From Planctomycetes bacterium RIFCSPHIGHO2_12_FULL_52_36 (GTDB lineage Bacteria > Planctomycetota > Brocadiia > Brocadiales > Bathyanammoxibiaceae): a DNA stretch of 5,703 bases. Under the pieces are notes generated by a model that saw only the letters and a list, made by a program, of their open reading frames with translations, did not search any database and was not told the origin of the DNA. Position 1 is the stretch's first letter. Each line of letters opens with the position of its first letter. Below, in pieces: positions 1 through 5,637 of the stretch. The stretch covers positions 1-5,703 of the forward strand of contig MHYW01000069.1 of assembly GCA_001828545.1 (NCBI GenBank), given 5' to 3'. The position numbers were made by a program, and so were the translations under genes.

Positions 1-875
1 TACAAGGCATACGGAACTCCTTTAAGGAGAGAGGTCAGCCCCTAAAGGCAGTATACATGCCGGCCGAAGACTGGACCAATGAGTTCATTCAGTCCCTTAA
101 AGGTGGAAAGGTTGAAGGCTTCCGCCATAAGTATAGGAAGGTAGACGTCTTCCTCATGGATGACGTACATTTCCTCTCCAGTAAGGAGGGTATCCAGGAG
201 GAACTGGTTCACACAATTAATGCCCTGGCCCAATCCTCCAAGAGGATGATATTCGCCAGCGACGCCCACCCAAAACTTATAAAAGAACTCAAGGAAAGCC
301 TGGCGAACCGTATGATGGGGGGAATGCTCGCTGAAATACACCCTCCGGATTTTAAAACCACCCTTGCCATTGTTCAAACAAAGGTCTCAAGGCTTGGACA
401 CTCATTCTCTAGAGAAGTCCTCGTGGATATGACCGATGGCCTCAAGGGCCGCAGTATAAGAGAGATTGAGAGCGCCCTAACGGCACTCCTTGCCCAGGCA
501 ACTACCTATCAAAGAGAAGTTGACGTAACCCTTGTCAAGGAGGTCTTTAACCATCTCTTTGGTCAGAGGAGACGGCGGGTCAGCCTGGAAGACATAGAGG
601 CGGTAATCAGGGATCACTTCCATCTTACTGCCCAGGAATTATGGTACCCAGGAAGGAGGCGTTCCTTACAACTTCCAAGGCAACTCTGCTGTTATTTTGC
701 CAGGACACTCACTAATCATTCCCATGAGGAAATAGGCCGTCACTTCGGCAACAAGAGACATACCTTTTGCGTATCTTCTATGGGCAAGATAAAAAAACGC
801 CTTGAAAATGATATGGAATTCGTTAAACTAACGGAGACAGTACGCGAAGAAATTACTCGTAAAACCCTTGCTTAG
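1..875 (+). CDS. dnaA: DnaA-family replication initiator homologue, 5'-partial, divergent
   Basis: The frame is open from base 3 to the TAG at 873-875 with no stop, so the gene begins before the window; the ATG at 57 is an internal Met in the segment VYMPAEDWTNEF, which matches the DnaA segment after Walker A. Walker A itself is off the window. Visible AAA+ parts are Walker B (VFLMDD, 147-164), sensor I (ASD, about 255-263), the box VII arginine (SLANR, Arg at 309-311) and the sensor II arginine (SIRE, 459-461). Domain IV follows a basic linker (567-578): PRQ, a CYFARTLTNHS helix and the helix-turn-helix EEIGRHFGNKRHT (726-764). DnaA proteins bind ATP and open the replication origin in the cytoplasm. 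The usual recognition motif GGRDHTTV reads GNKRHTFC here, and FGW after the box VII Arg reads MMG, so this may be a paralogue or a DnaA-derived regulator. Family membership is clear; the role as main initiator is not. No dnaN follows. Confidence 0.85.
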   Translation, partial: QGIRNSFKERGQPLKAVYMPAEDWTNEFIQSLKGGKVEGFRHKYRKVDVFLMDDVHFLSSKEGIQEELVHTINALAQSSKRMIFASDAHPKLIKELKESLANRMMGGMLAEIHPPDFKTTLAIVQTKVSRLGHSFSREVLVDMTDGLKGRSIREIESALTALLAQATTYQREVDVTLVKEVFNHLFGQRRRRVSLEDIEAVIRDHFHLTAQELWYPGRRRSLQLPRQLCCYFARTLTNHSHEEIGRHFGNKRHTFCVSSMGKIKKRLENDMEFVKLTETVREEITRKTLA

Positions 876-903
876 AAACCTTTGCTCTAGGGACCAGAAA
901 CTA

Positions 904-990
904 TGGGTCAGGGGACAGGGGCTAGTGGCCCGGGGATGGTAATCTTTTTCCTCTAACCCCTGACCCCTAATCCCCAACCCCTGGCCCCTA
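904..990. repeat. inverted pair of heptamer arrays, hairpin and G-quadruplex candidate
   Basis: This is the intergenic stretch between the dnaA homologue and the peptidase. The left arm (904-938) reads as five G-rich 7-mers (for example GGGGACA, GGGGCTA) and the right arm (956-990) as five C-rich 7-mers (ACCCCTG, ACCCCTA, ATCCCCA, ACCCCTG, GCCCCTA). The reverse complement of the right arm aligns with the left arm with several mismatches, so an imperfect stem with a roughly 17-nt loop (939-955) is possible. The - strand of the right arm has five runs of four Gs (957-960, 964-967, 972-975, 978-981, 985-988 on +) with loops of 2-4 nt, a classical quadruplex pattern. There is no T-tract after the right arm, so it is not a standard intrinsic terminator. 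Confidence 0.75.
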
Positions 991-1001
991 GTTCTAGCCT
1001 C

Positions 1002-2075
1002 TTGAACATCAGCAACCGACTCCGCCGTTTACGACAGAAGGTAATTAAAAAAGGCCTGGACGGGCTGGTCATCGCCAAACTTCCAAACGTAAGGTATATG
1101 AGTGGCTTCACAGGCTCAGAGGCCCTCATCCTTCTCACCAGGGATAGGTTCATCTTTCTTACTGATTTCCGCTACATTGAGCAGGCCCAGGGAGAATGCA
1201 AAGACCTGGAGATAGTAGAGAGAAAGAGACCCCCCATGAAGGCCCTGGGAAACCTGGTAAAGAAACAAGGGCTCAAGGTGTTAGGTTTTGAGTCTGAGGC
1301 CCTCAGTTTTGCCCAATACGCAGAACTCAAAGGCCTGGCCAGGAAGGTGATACCTGTAAAAGGGATGGTAGAAGAGATGAGGGAGGTGAAAGAAGAGGAG
1401 GAGATAAACCGGCTCAAGGGGGCGATAAAAATAGCAGAGGAGGCCTTTAAAAAGATACTCAAGGGGGTTAGACCAGGCATGACGGATAAGCAGATAGCCA
1501 ACAGGTTAGAGTTTGACATGAAAGAGGCCGGGGCTGAAGGGGCGGCCTTCAACACCATATGTGTGGTGGGGGAGAAGGCCTCTCAACCCCATGCCCTCCC
1601 CTCAGGTGTGTCAGTCCGGCCTGGCAACAGCCTCCTTATTGACTGGGGTGCAAGGTGGAGGTTGTATAATTCTGACTTGACAAGGGTTGTATTCCTCAAT
1701 AGAATCACCTCTCAGGCCAAAAAAATATATCAGATTGTAAAGAAGGCCCAGAGCCTGGCCATTGAAAAGATACGGGAGGGAGTGAGTGCAAGGGAGGTGG
1801 ACCTGGCGGCCAGGAACTATATAGAGAATCAGGGGTATGGTAAAAATTTTGGCCATGGCCTCGGACACGGCATAGGCCTGGAGGTACACGAGAGCCCCCG
1901 ACTTTACAAGACCAACAGGAGACTGCTTAAAGCGGGGATGGTCGTTACCGTAGAACCAGGCATATACCTGCCTCAACAGGGTGGCGTGAGAATAGAAGAC
2001 GTTGTGCTCGTAAAGAGAGACGGCTGTGAAGTCTTGAGCCACATCCCAAAAGCACTGGAAGCGGTAGTACTGTGA
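1002..2075 (+). CDS. M24B-family Xaa-Pro peptidase (aminopeptidase P / prolidase type)
   Basis: A 357-aa cytosolic metallopeptidase that is expected to cleave peptides at Xaa-Pro bonds and recycle proline peptides. The N-terminal creatinase-like domain (about 1-125) includes the family segment NVRYMSGFTGSE (29-40). The C-terminal pita-bread domain (about 132-357) has the complete dinuclear metal set: Asp214 and Asp225 (IDWGARWRLYNSDLTR), His289 (GHGLGHGIGLEVHE), Glu318 (VTVEPG) and Glu332 (RIED); His197 (QPHALP) fits the catalytic proton-shuttle position. Ligand spacing follows archaeal prolidase closely. The start is TTG at 1002: an in-frame TAA lies at 954-956, no ATG exists before the internal one in RYMSGF, and homology begins right after the TTG. 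No Shine-Dalgarno is visible. Dipeptidase (pepQ-like) and aminopeptidase P (pepP-like, yqhT of Bacillus) cannot be told apart from sequence alone, so no symbol is given. It lies directly before accB, probably in the same transcript. Confidence 0.92.
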   Translation: MNISNRLRRLRQKVIKKGLDGLVIAKLPNVRYMSGFTGSEALILLTRDRFIFLTDFRYIEQAQGECKDLEIVERKRPPMKALGNLVKKQGLKVLGFESEALSFAQYAELKGLARKVIPVKGMVEEMREVKEEEEINRLKGAIKIAEEAFKKILKGVRPGMTDKQIANRLEFDMKEAGAEGAAFNTICVVGEKASQPHALPSGVSVRPGNSLLIDWGARWRLYNSDLTRVVFLNRITSQAKKIYQIVKKAQSLAIEKIREGVSAREVDLAARNYIENQGYGKNFGHGLGHGIGLEVHESPRLYKTNRRLLKAGMVVTVEPGIYLPQQGGVRIEDVVLVKRDGCEVLSHIPKALEAVVL

Positions 2076-2130
2076 CACCCCGATGAGGCAGGAAAGAATC
2101 TCCGACCCAAGCAAGAGGGCCTATAGAAGT

Positions 2131-2592
2131 ATGGACACGATGAATAAAATAAAAGAGCTCATCTCCCTGATGAATACCAACGACCTCGCCGAGATTGAGG
2201 TCCAGGAAGATACCTTCCGGATAAAAGTGAGGCGCAGTAACGGTGTCCAGCCCTCCGTCCTCCCCAGCCACCAACTCCCTGGCGCCATGGAAGAAGGACA
2301 GCGACTCCTGCCCAGGAAGGACAACTTCCTTGAGATAGCCTCTCCAATGGTGGGCACCTTCTATAAGGCCCCCACCCCCGGGGCAGAACCCTTCGTAGGG
2401 GTTGGTGATATGGTAGACCCCGAGACGGTGGTGTGTGTCATAGAGGCCATGAAAATTATCAATGAAATCAAGGCAGAGCTATCCGGCAAGGTAGTAGAGG
2501 TACTGGTGGAGGATGGAAAAGCAGTAGAGTATGGCCAACCCCTCTTCAGGGTCTTCCCCCTCTCGCCTGAGCAAACAGCCCAACAGAGGTAA
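2131..2592 (+). CDS. accB: biotin carboxyl carrier protein of acetyl-CoA carboxylase
   Basis: AccB carries the biotin that AccC carboxylates and hands the carboxyl group to the AccAD carboxyltransferase, making malonyl-CoA for fatty acid synthesis. From the ATG at 2131 it has 153 residues, typical for AccB. The N-terminal helix (NKIKELISLMNTNDLAEIEV) is followed by a strand region (FRIKVRR), a short Pro-rich linker, then the biotinyl domain. That domain has SPMVGTFY, the thumb loop APTPGAEPF that separates AccB from other biotinyl domains, and EAMKI with the biotinylated Lys108 (AAA at 2452-2454); the common EAMKM has Ile in last place here. Start choice: an in-frame ATG at 2083 would add 16 residues without family similarity and lacks a ribosome site, whereas 2131 is preceded by AGAGGG (2114-2119), though at a long 11-nt spacing. 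ATG 2140 is a third option. It follows the peptidase by 55 bp and precedes accC by 2 bp. Confidence 0.93.
   Translation: MDTMNKIKELISLMNTNDLAEIEVQEDTFRIKVRRSNGVQPSVLPSHQLPGAMEEGQRLLPRKDNFLEIASPMVGTFYKAPTPGAEPFVGVGDMVDPETVVCVIEAMKIINEIKAELSGKVVEVLVEDGKAVEYGQPLFRVFPLSPEQTAQQR
2585..2590 (+). promoter_or_regulatory. accC ribosome-binding site inside the end of accB
   Basis: AGAGGT lies four bases before the accC ATG and overlaps the last accB codon and the first base of its TAA stop (2590-2592). This placement suggests translational coupling, which would help hold AccB and AccC in proportion. The site is seen directly; coupling is inferred. Confidence 0.55.
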
Positions 2593-2594
2593 AG

Positions 2595-3944
2595 ATGTTC
2601 TCAAGGATATTGATAGCCAACCGGGGGGAAATAGCCCTAAGAGTCATCAGGGCCTGCCGGGAGTTGGGCATTGAGACCGTGGCCGTCTTCTCCAAGGCAG
2701 ACGAAAATGCCAGATACCTCCAATATGCCGACGACAAGGTATGTATAGGCCCTCCCCCCTCCGAGCAGAGCTACCTTAACATCCCCAGTATTATCAGTGC
2801 CGCTGAGGTTACTGACGTAGAGGCCATCCACCCTGGCTACGGGTTCCTCTCCGAGGCCAGCCACTTTGCGGAAATCTGCGAATCCTCTAACATCACCTTT
2901 ATCGGCCCTTCCTCCAAGACCCTACAGCTTATGGGCAACAAGTCCCAGGCCAGAAAGGTCGCCATGGAAAATAAGGTCCCAGTCATCCCTGGCAGTACCT
3001 CCACCATCACCAACCAGCAAGAAGCCGTAAGTATTGCCCATAAGATAGGCTTCCCGGTACTGATAAAGGCGGCCGCAGGCGGGGGTGGGAGGGGCATGAG
3101 GATAGCCCACAACGACGCCAGCCTGGCGAACGCCCTGGCTATGGCCCAGAGGGAGGCCGAGACCGCCTTCAAGGATTCCTCTCTATACATTGAGAAATAC
3201 ATAGAGCATGCCCGCCATGTGGAGGTCCAGATACTGGCAGACCAGCACGGTACCATACTACACCTTGGAGAGAGGGATTGCAGTCTCCAGCGCCGTCACC
3301 AAAAACTCCTGGAGGAGACCCCCTCCCCGGGCATAACGCCAAGGCTCAGGGGCGACCTCTACACGGCCGCCCTCAGGATGGCCAAGGCCGTTAACTATAC
3401 TAATGCCGGTACGGTAGAGTTCCTTGTGGACAGGGACGGTAAATTTTACTTTATTGAGATGAACACCCGCCTCCAGGTAGAACACCCCGTAACAGAAATG
3501 GTCACGGGCATAGACCTGGTAAAGGAACAGATAAGGATTGCCTCAGGTGAACCCCTGAAGTACCGTCAGAAGCACGTAAGGTTTGATGGCGTGGCCATAG
3601 AGTGCCGCATATATGCCGAAGACCCGGATAACGGCTTCAGACCACATCCAGGGAGGATATCTACGTACCATGTCCCGGGGGGAAGGGGCGTCAGGGTAGA
3701 TTCCCACGTCCACCAGGGTTATGAGATACCCCCATTTTACGACTCCCTCATCAGCAAGCTAATAGTACACCAGGCCACACGACAGGAGGCCATTGCCTGC
3801 CTCAAGAGGGCACTGGAGGAGTACGTAATAGAAGGGATAAAGACCACCGTGCCCCTCCACACGAAACTCCTCAACCACCCCAACTTCCTCAACGCAGACT
3901 TCAGCACCACCTTCGTTGAGGGCCTCCTGGGACGGGAGCAGTAG
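2595..3944 (+). CDS. accC: biotin carboxylase subunit of acetyl-CoA carboxylase
   Basis: AccC uses ATP and bicarbonate to carboxylate the biotin on AccB. It has 449 residues, the same length as E. coli AccC. The N-terminal domain opens with SRILIANRGEIALRVIRAC, with IHPGYGFLSE at 78-87. The ATP-grasp domain has Lys116 (GNK), Lys158 (VLIK), the glycine-rich lid AGGGGRGM (161-168), HQK (235-237), metal ligands Glu275 and Glu288 (FIEMN), and the NTRLQVEHPVTE motif with Arg292. Arg338 (ECRIYAEDP), which contacts biotin/bicarbonate in the E. coli enzyme, is present. The C-terminal domain ends normally with PPFYDSLISKLI and EGIKTTVPLH. No biotinyl or carboxyltransferase domain is fused on, so it is the free AccC type rather than pyruvate or propionyl-CoA carboxylase. 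Its position 2 bp after accB supports this. All catalytic residues I could check are intact. Confidence 0.97.
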   Translation: MFSRILIANRGEIALRVIRACRELGIETVAVFSKADENARYLQYADDKVCIGPPPSEQSYLNIPSIISAAEVTDVEAIHPGYGFLSEASHFAEICESSNITFIGPSSKTLQLMGNKSQARKVAMENKVPVIPGSTSTITNQQEAVSIAHKIGFPVLIKAAAGGGGRGMRIAHNDASLANALAMAQREAETAFKDSSLYIEKYIEHARHVEVQILADQHGTILHLGERDCSLQRRHQKLLEETPSPGITPRLRGDLYTAALRMAKAVNYTNAGTVEFLVDRDGKFYFIEMNTRLQVEHPVTEMVTGIDLVKEQIRIASGEPLKYRQKHVRFDGVAIECRIYAEDPDNGFRPHPGRISTYHVPGGRGVRVDSHVHQGYEIPPFYDSLISKLIVHQATRQEAIACLKRALEEYVIEGIKTTVPLHTKLLNHPNFLNADFSTTFVEGLLGREQ

Positions 3945-3959
3945 GCATAATACGTAGTT

Positions 3960-4014
3960 GTAGGGGCAGGGTTTACCCCTGCCCTGGAAGGGCAACCGCA
4001 AGGGTTGCCCCTAC
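3960..4014. repeat. composite double-hairpin repeat, copy 1
   Basis: A 55-bp unit bounded by GTAGGGGC and GCCCCTAC. It holds two hairpins in a row: GGGCAGGG/CCCTGCCC with a TTTAC loop, then GGGCAACC (3990-3997) / GGTTGCCC (4003-4010) with a GCAAG loop. It starts 15 bp after the accC stop. A near-identical copy in the opposite orientation lies at 4256-4311. No T-run follows, so it is not a standard intrinsic terminator, though it could protect the 3' end of the acc transcript. Confidence 0.85.
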
Positions 4015-4045
4015 TCTGTTTCCTGTCTACTCTTGTCTCTATTTT

Positions 4046-4075
4046 GGATGTAAGGGGCAAAGCCCCCTTACATCC
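4046..4075. repeat. palindrome with GGATGTAA ends
   Basis: The arms GGATGTAAGGGGC (4046-4058) and GCCCCCTTACATCC (4062-4075) pair with a single extra C on the right and a loop of three As. The ends differ from the GTAGGGGC group, yet the left flank ATTTTGGATGTAAGGGGCAAA (4041-4061 region) closely resembles the sequence leading into the composite repeat at 4247-4266. No T-tract follows on either strand. Confidence 0.8.
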
Positions 4076-4083
4076 ACAGTATA

Positions 4084-4109
4084 TAGGGGCACGGCATGCC
4101 GTGCCCCTA
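4084..4109. repeat. perfect 26-bp palindrome
   Basis: Thirteen bases (TAGGGGCACGGCA) are followed at once by their exact reverse complement, with no spacer. The outer TAGGGGC/GCCCCTA matches the other repeats; the core ACGGCATGCCGT is unlike theirs. It also contains GCATGC at the centre. Confidence 0.9.
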
Positions 4110-4162
4110 CTAAAAAGTGTTACCCATCTCTATATCACCCACAAAAACCACCAAAAATTTCC

Positions 4163-4190
4163 TTGATATTTTCCTCAAAAGTAGTAACAT
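4163..4190 (+). promoter_or_regulatory. candidate sigma-70-type promoter for the Rh gene
   Basis: TTGATA (4163-4168) and TAACAT (4185-4190) are separated by 16 bp in the only AT-rich, non-palindromic part of the gap (about 4110-4200). If used, the transcript would begin near 4197 and carry a leader of about 150 nt containing the hairpins at 4210-4231 and 4256-4311. The match is moderate and untested. Confidence 0.3.
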
Positions 4191-4207
4191 CTGCCCCAAA
4201 TTGCCTG

Positions 4208-4233
4208 TAGGGGCGTACTACAGTACGCCCCCG
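4208..4233. repeat. palindrome with GTACT core
   Basis: GGGGCGTACT (4210-4219) and AGTACGCCCC (4222-4231) pair over 10 bp around a 2-base centre, preceded by GTA as in the other copies. The right end reads GCCCCCGC rather than GCCCCTAC, so the outer bases of the clamp are lost on that side. Confidence 0.8.
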
Positions 4234-4255
4234 CCTGTTACTGCCGATTTTTGAT

Positions 4256-4311
4256 GTAGGGGCAAACCCTTGCGGTTGCCCTTCTAGGGCAGGGGTAATC
4301 CCTGCCCCTAC
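4256..4311. repeat. composite double-hairpin repeat, copy 2 (inverted)
   Basis: A 56-bp unit that is the reverse complement of the copy at 3960-4014 apart from one extra A near the left end and two substitutions. It again holds an AACC/GGTT-type hairpin and a GGGCAGGG/CCCTGCCC-type hairpin within GTAGGGGC...GCCCCTAC. It ends 24 bp before the Rh gene's Shine-Dalgarno, so it would form a structured leader on any transcript starting upstream. Confidence 0.85.
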
Positions 4312-4335
4312 AGCTTCTCATCAAACCTTTTAATC

Positions 4336-4345
4336 AGGAGGAGGG
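4336..4345 (+). promoter_or_regulatory. strong Shine-Dalgarno of the Rh gene
   Basis: AGGAGGAGGG lies 5 bases before ATG 4351, with AGGAGG itself 9 bases away, and fixes this ATG as the start. It is the clearest ribosome site in the window. Confidence 0.8.
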
Positions 4346-4350
4346 CCAAT

Positions 4351-5526
4351 ATGCGTAAGAGTACGTGTTTATTAATCTTAGCGCTATTGTTCATGGCAGG
4401 AATGGTAGTGGGTACTACTTCCTACGTGTGGGCCACAGAAGAGAAGGCGGCCCACGTGACCATAGACCAGGTGGTGAGTGTCCAAAAATATAATCGCTCC
4501 ATCCACGTCATGGCCATGTTGATGGTAGGGTTCGGTTTTCTCATGGTCTTTGTAAAGAAATACGGGCGCAGTGCGGTAACGGCCACCTATCTCCTGGTAA
4601 GCATCGCCGTACCTATGTACATATACATAAATGGCAGGGGTTACCTTGGTGAACCTAAGAGTGATGTAGACGGTCTCCTGCTGGCAGAGTTTGCTGCGGC
4701 AAGCCTGCTTATCTGCGCCGGGGCGCCACTGGGGAGGTTGAAGATGTCCCAGTACCTCCTCCTCGCCCTGCTATTCACCCCCTGTTATATGATAAACGAG
4801 TGGATACTACTGGAATCCGGGTTGGGTCTTATCCCTCACGGGGGTTTTGTAGATACAGGTGGTTCCATCTTAATACATGCCTTCGGGGCCATCTTTGGAC
4901 TAGGGGTCATAATGACCATGACCACCAAAGAGGAGTTTGCCGTACCAGTAGAAGCGGACCATACCAGCGACCAGTTCTCCATGCTGGGTAGTATGGTCTT
5001 GTGGCTCTTCTGGCCCAGTTTCTGTGCGGGGCTAGTGGAACCAAAGGCAGTACCTTTTACGGCAGTTAACGTGTTCATGGCACTCTGTGGTGCCACCATA
5101 GCCACCTACTTCGTCTCATCAACCCTCAGGGGCAAGATTGCCATTGGAGACGTTGCCAATGCGGCCCTGGCAGGGGGTGTGGGGGTGGGCGCCACATGTG
5201 ACACGGCATCCCATCAAACGGCCTTTATAATAGGCATCCTGGCAGGCGCCCTATCCACTATTGGCTTCGTAGCCATCCAGCCCGCCCTCCAGAACAAGGT
5301 AAGGGGGATAGATACATGCGGGGTCACAAACCTGCACGGCTGGCCAGGGCTTATGGGAGGCATAGCCGCCGCCTTCTTAGTACCTGGGATAGTACCTGCA
5401 AACCAGTTCAAGGGTATAATCATTGCCATTATTCTGGCACTGGTAACAGGTTACGTTACCGGACAGGTACTGGCCTACTTTGGCAGACGGCGTACACCCT
5501 ACGTGGATGAGGAAGAGTTCCTATAA
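4351..5526 (+). CDS. Rh-type (Rh50-like) ammonium/ammonia channel
   Basis: A 391-aa inner-membrane channel of the Amt/Mep/Rh family, expected to be a trimer passing NH3/NH4+. Residues 1-28 look like a cleaved signal peptide (basic MRK, hydrophobic stretch, cut after YVWA). Eleven membrane segments then fit, roughly 52-68, 76-93, 107-128, 134-152, 170-190, 208-227, 235-255, 264-282, 289-309, 328-346 and 353-376. Rh rather than Amt signatures are present: HVMAMLMVGFGFLMVF in the first segment, DTGGSILIHAFGA, SDQFSMLGSMVLWLFWPSF and DTCGVTNLHGWPG. Pore residues are complete: Asp168, the twin histidines His176 and His329, and gate phenylalanines Phe114 (AEF) and Phe224 (PSF). The short C-terminus PYVDEEEFL differs from the AmtB tail that binds PII, and no glnK/glnB gene is adjacent. 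It stands alone between repeats. Bacterial Rh proteins are uncommon (Nitrosomonas europaea Rh50 is the known example). Whether it imports, exports or equilibrates ammonia (or CO2) cannot be told from sequence. Confidence 0.92.
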   Translation: MRKSTCLLILALLFMAGMVVGTTSYVWATEEKAAHVTIDQVVSVQKYNRSIHVMAMLMVGFGFLMVFVKKYGRSAVTATYLLVSIAVPMYIYINGRGYLGEPKSDVDGLLLAEFAAASLLICAGAPLGRLKMSQYLLLALLFTPCYMINEWILLESGLGLIPHGGFVDTGGSILIHAFGAIFGLGVIMTMTTKEEFAVPVEADHTSDQFSMLGSMVLWLFWPSFCAGLVEPKAVPFTAVNVFMALCGATIATYFVSSTLRGKIAIGDVANAALAGGVGVGATCDTASHQTAFIIGILAGALSTIGFVAIQPALQNKVRGIDTCGVTNLHGWPGLMGGIAAAFLVPGIVPANQFKGIIIAIILALVTGYVTGQVLAYFGRRRTPYVDEEEFL

Positions 5527-5540
5527 TCCCTAATGTAATC

Positions 5541-5569
5541 GTAGGGGCGAGCCGACGGCTCGCCCCTAC
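5541..5569. repeat. palindrome with GAGCC core, 14 bp after the Rh gene
   Basis: GTAGGGGCGAGCC and GGCTCGCCCCTAC pair perfectly over 13 bp around a GAC loop. The ends are identical to those of the composite repeats at 3960 and 4256. It sits where a terminator would be expected but is followed by AAAGGGGGG and not by Ts; it may still stabilise the Rh mRNA end. Confidence 0.85.
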
Positions 5570-5637
5570 AAAGGGGGGTTGAAGGGGGTACCAAAAATTG
5601 TTAATCTATTGGCGTACTCCATAGGCAAGACACAGGT

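Noticed and set aside
57..59. ATG at 57 as the start of the dnaA homologue
   Set aside because: The frame is open back to base 3, and the residues before it (LKAVY) fit the DnaA segment between Walker A and Walker B, so this Met is internal.
3737..4060. Minus-strand open frames over the end of accC and the repeat gap
   Set aside because: They are antisense to the conserved accC coding region and run into palindromic repeats, with no recognisable family or ribosome site.
4069..4077. Possible DnaA box (ACATCCACA, 7 of 9 to TTATCCACA)
   Set aside because: A single weak match on the edge of a palindrome arm, with no cluster and no AT-rich unwinding region; not evidence of an origin.
3960..4110. 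Intrinsic terminator after accC
   Set aside because: The hairpins are strong, but none is followed directly by a T-run on the + strand; they belong to the repeat family.
4800..4991. Overlapping open frames within the Rh gene
   Set aside because: They lie in other frames of a well-supported membrane protein and show no family features of their own.
3960..5569. CRISPR array
   Set aside because: The repeats are unevenly spaced, of differing length and core, in both orientations and without uniform spacers; no cas genes are in view.
5598..5626. tRNA promoter TTGTTA-N17-ATAGGC
   Set aside because: The -35-like part and the spacing are acceptable, but the -10 part is poor; not enough to call.
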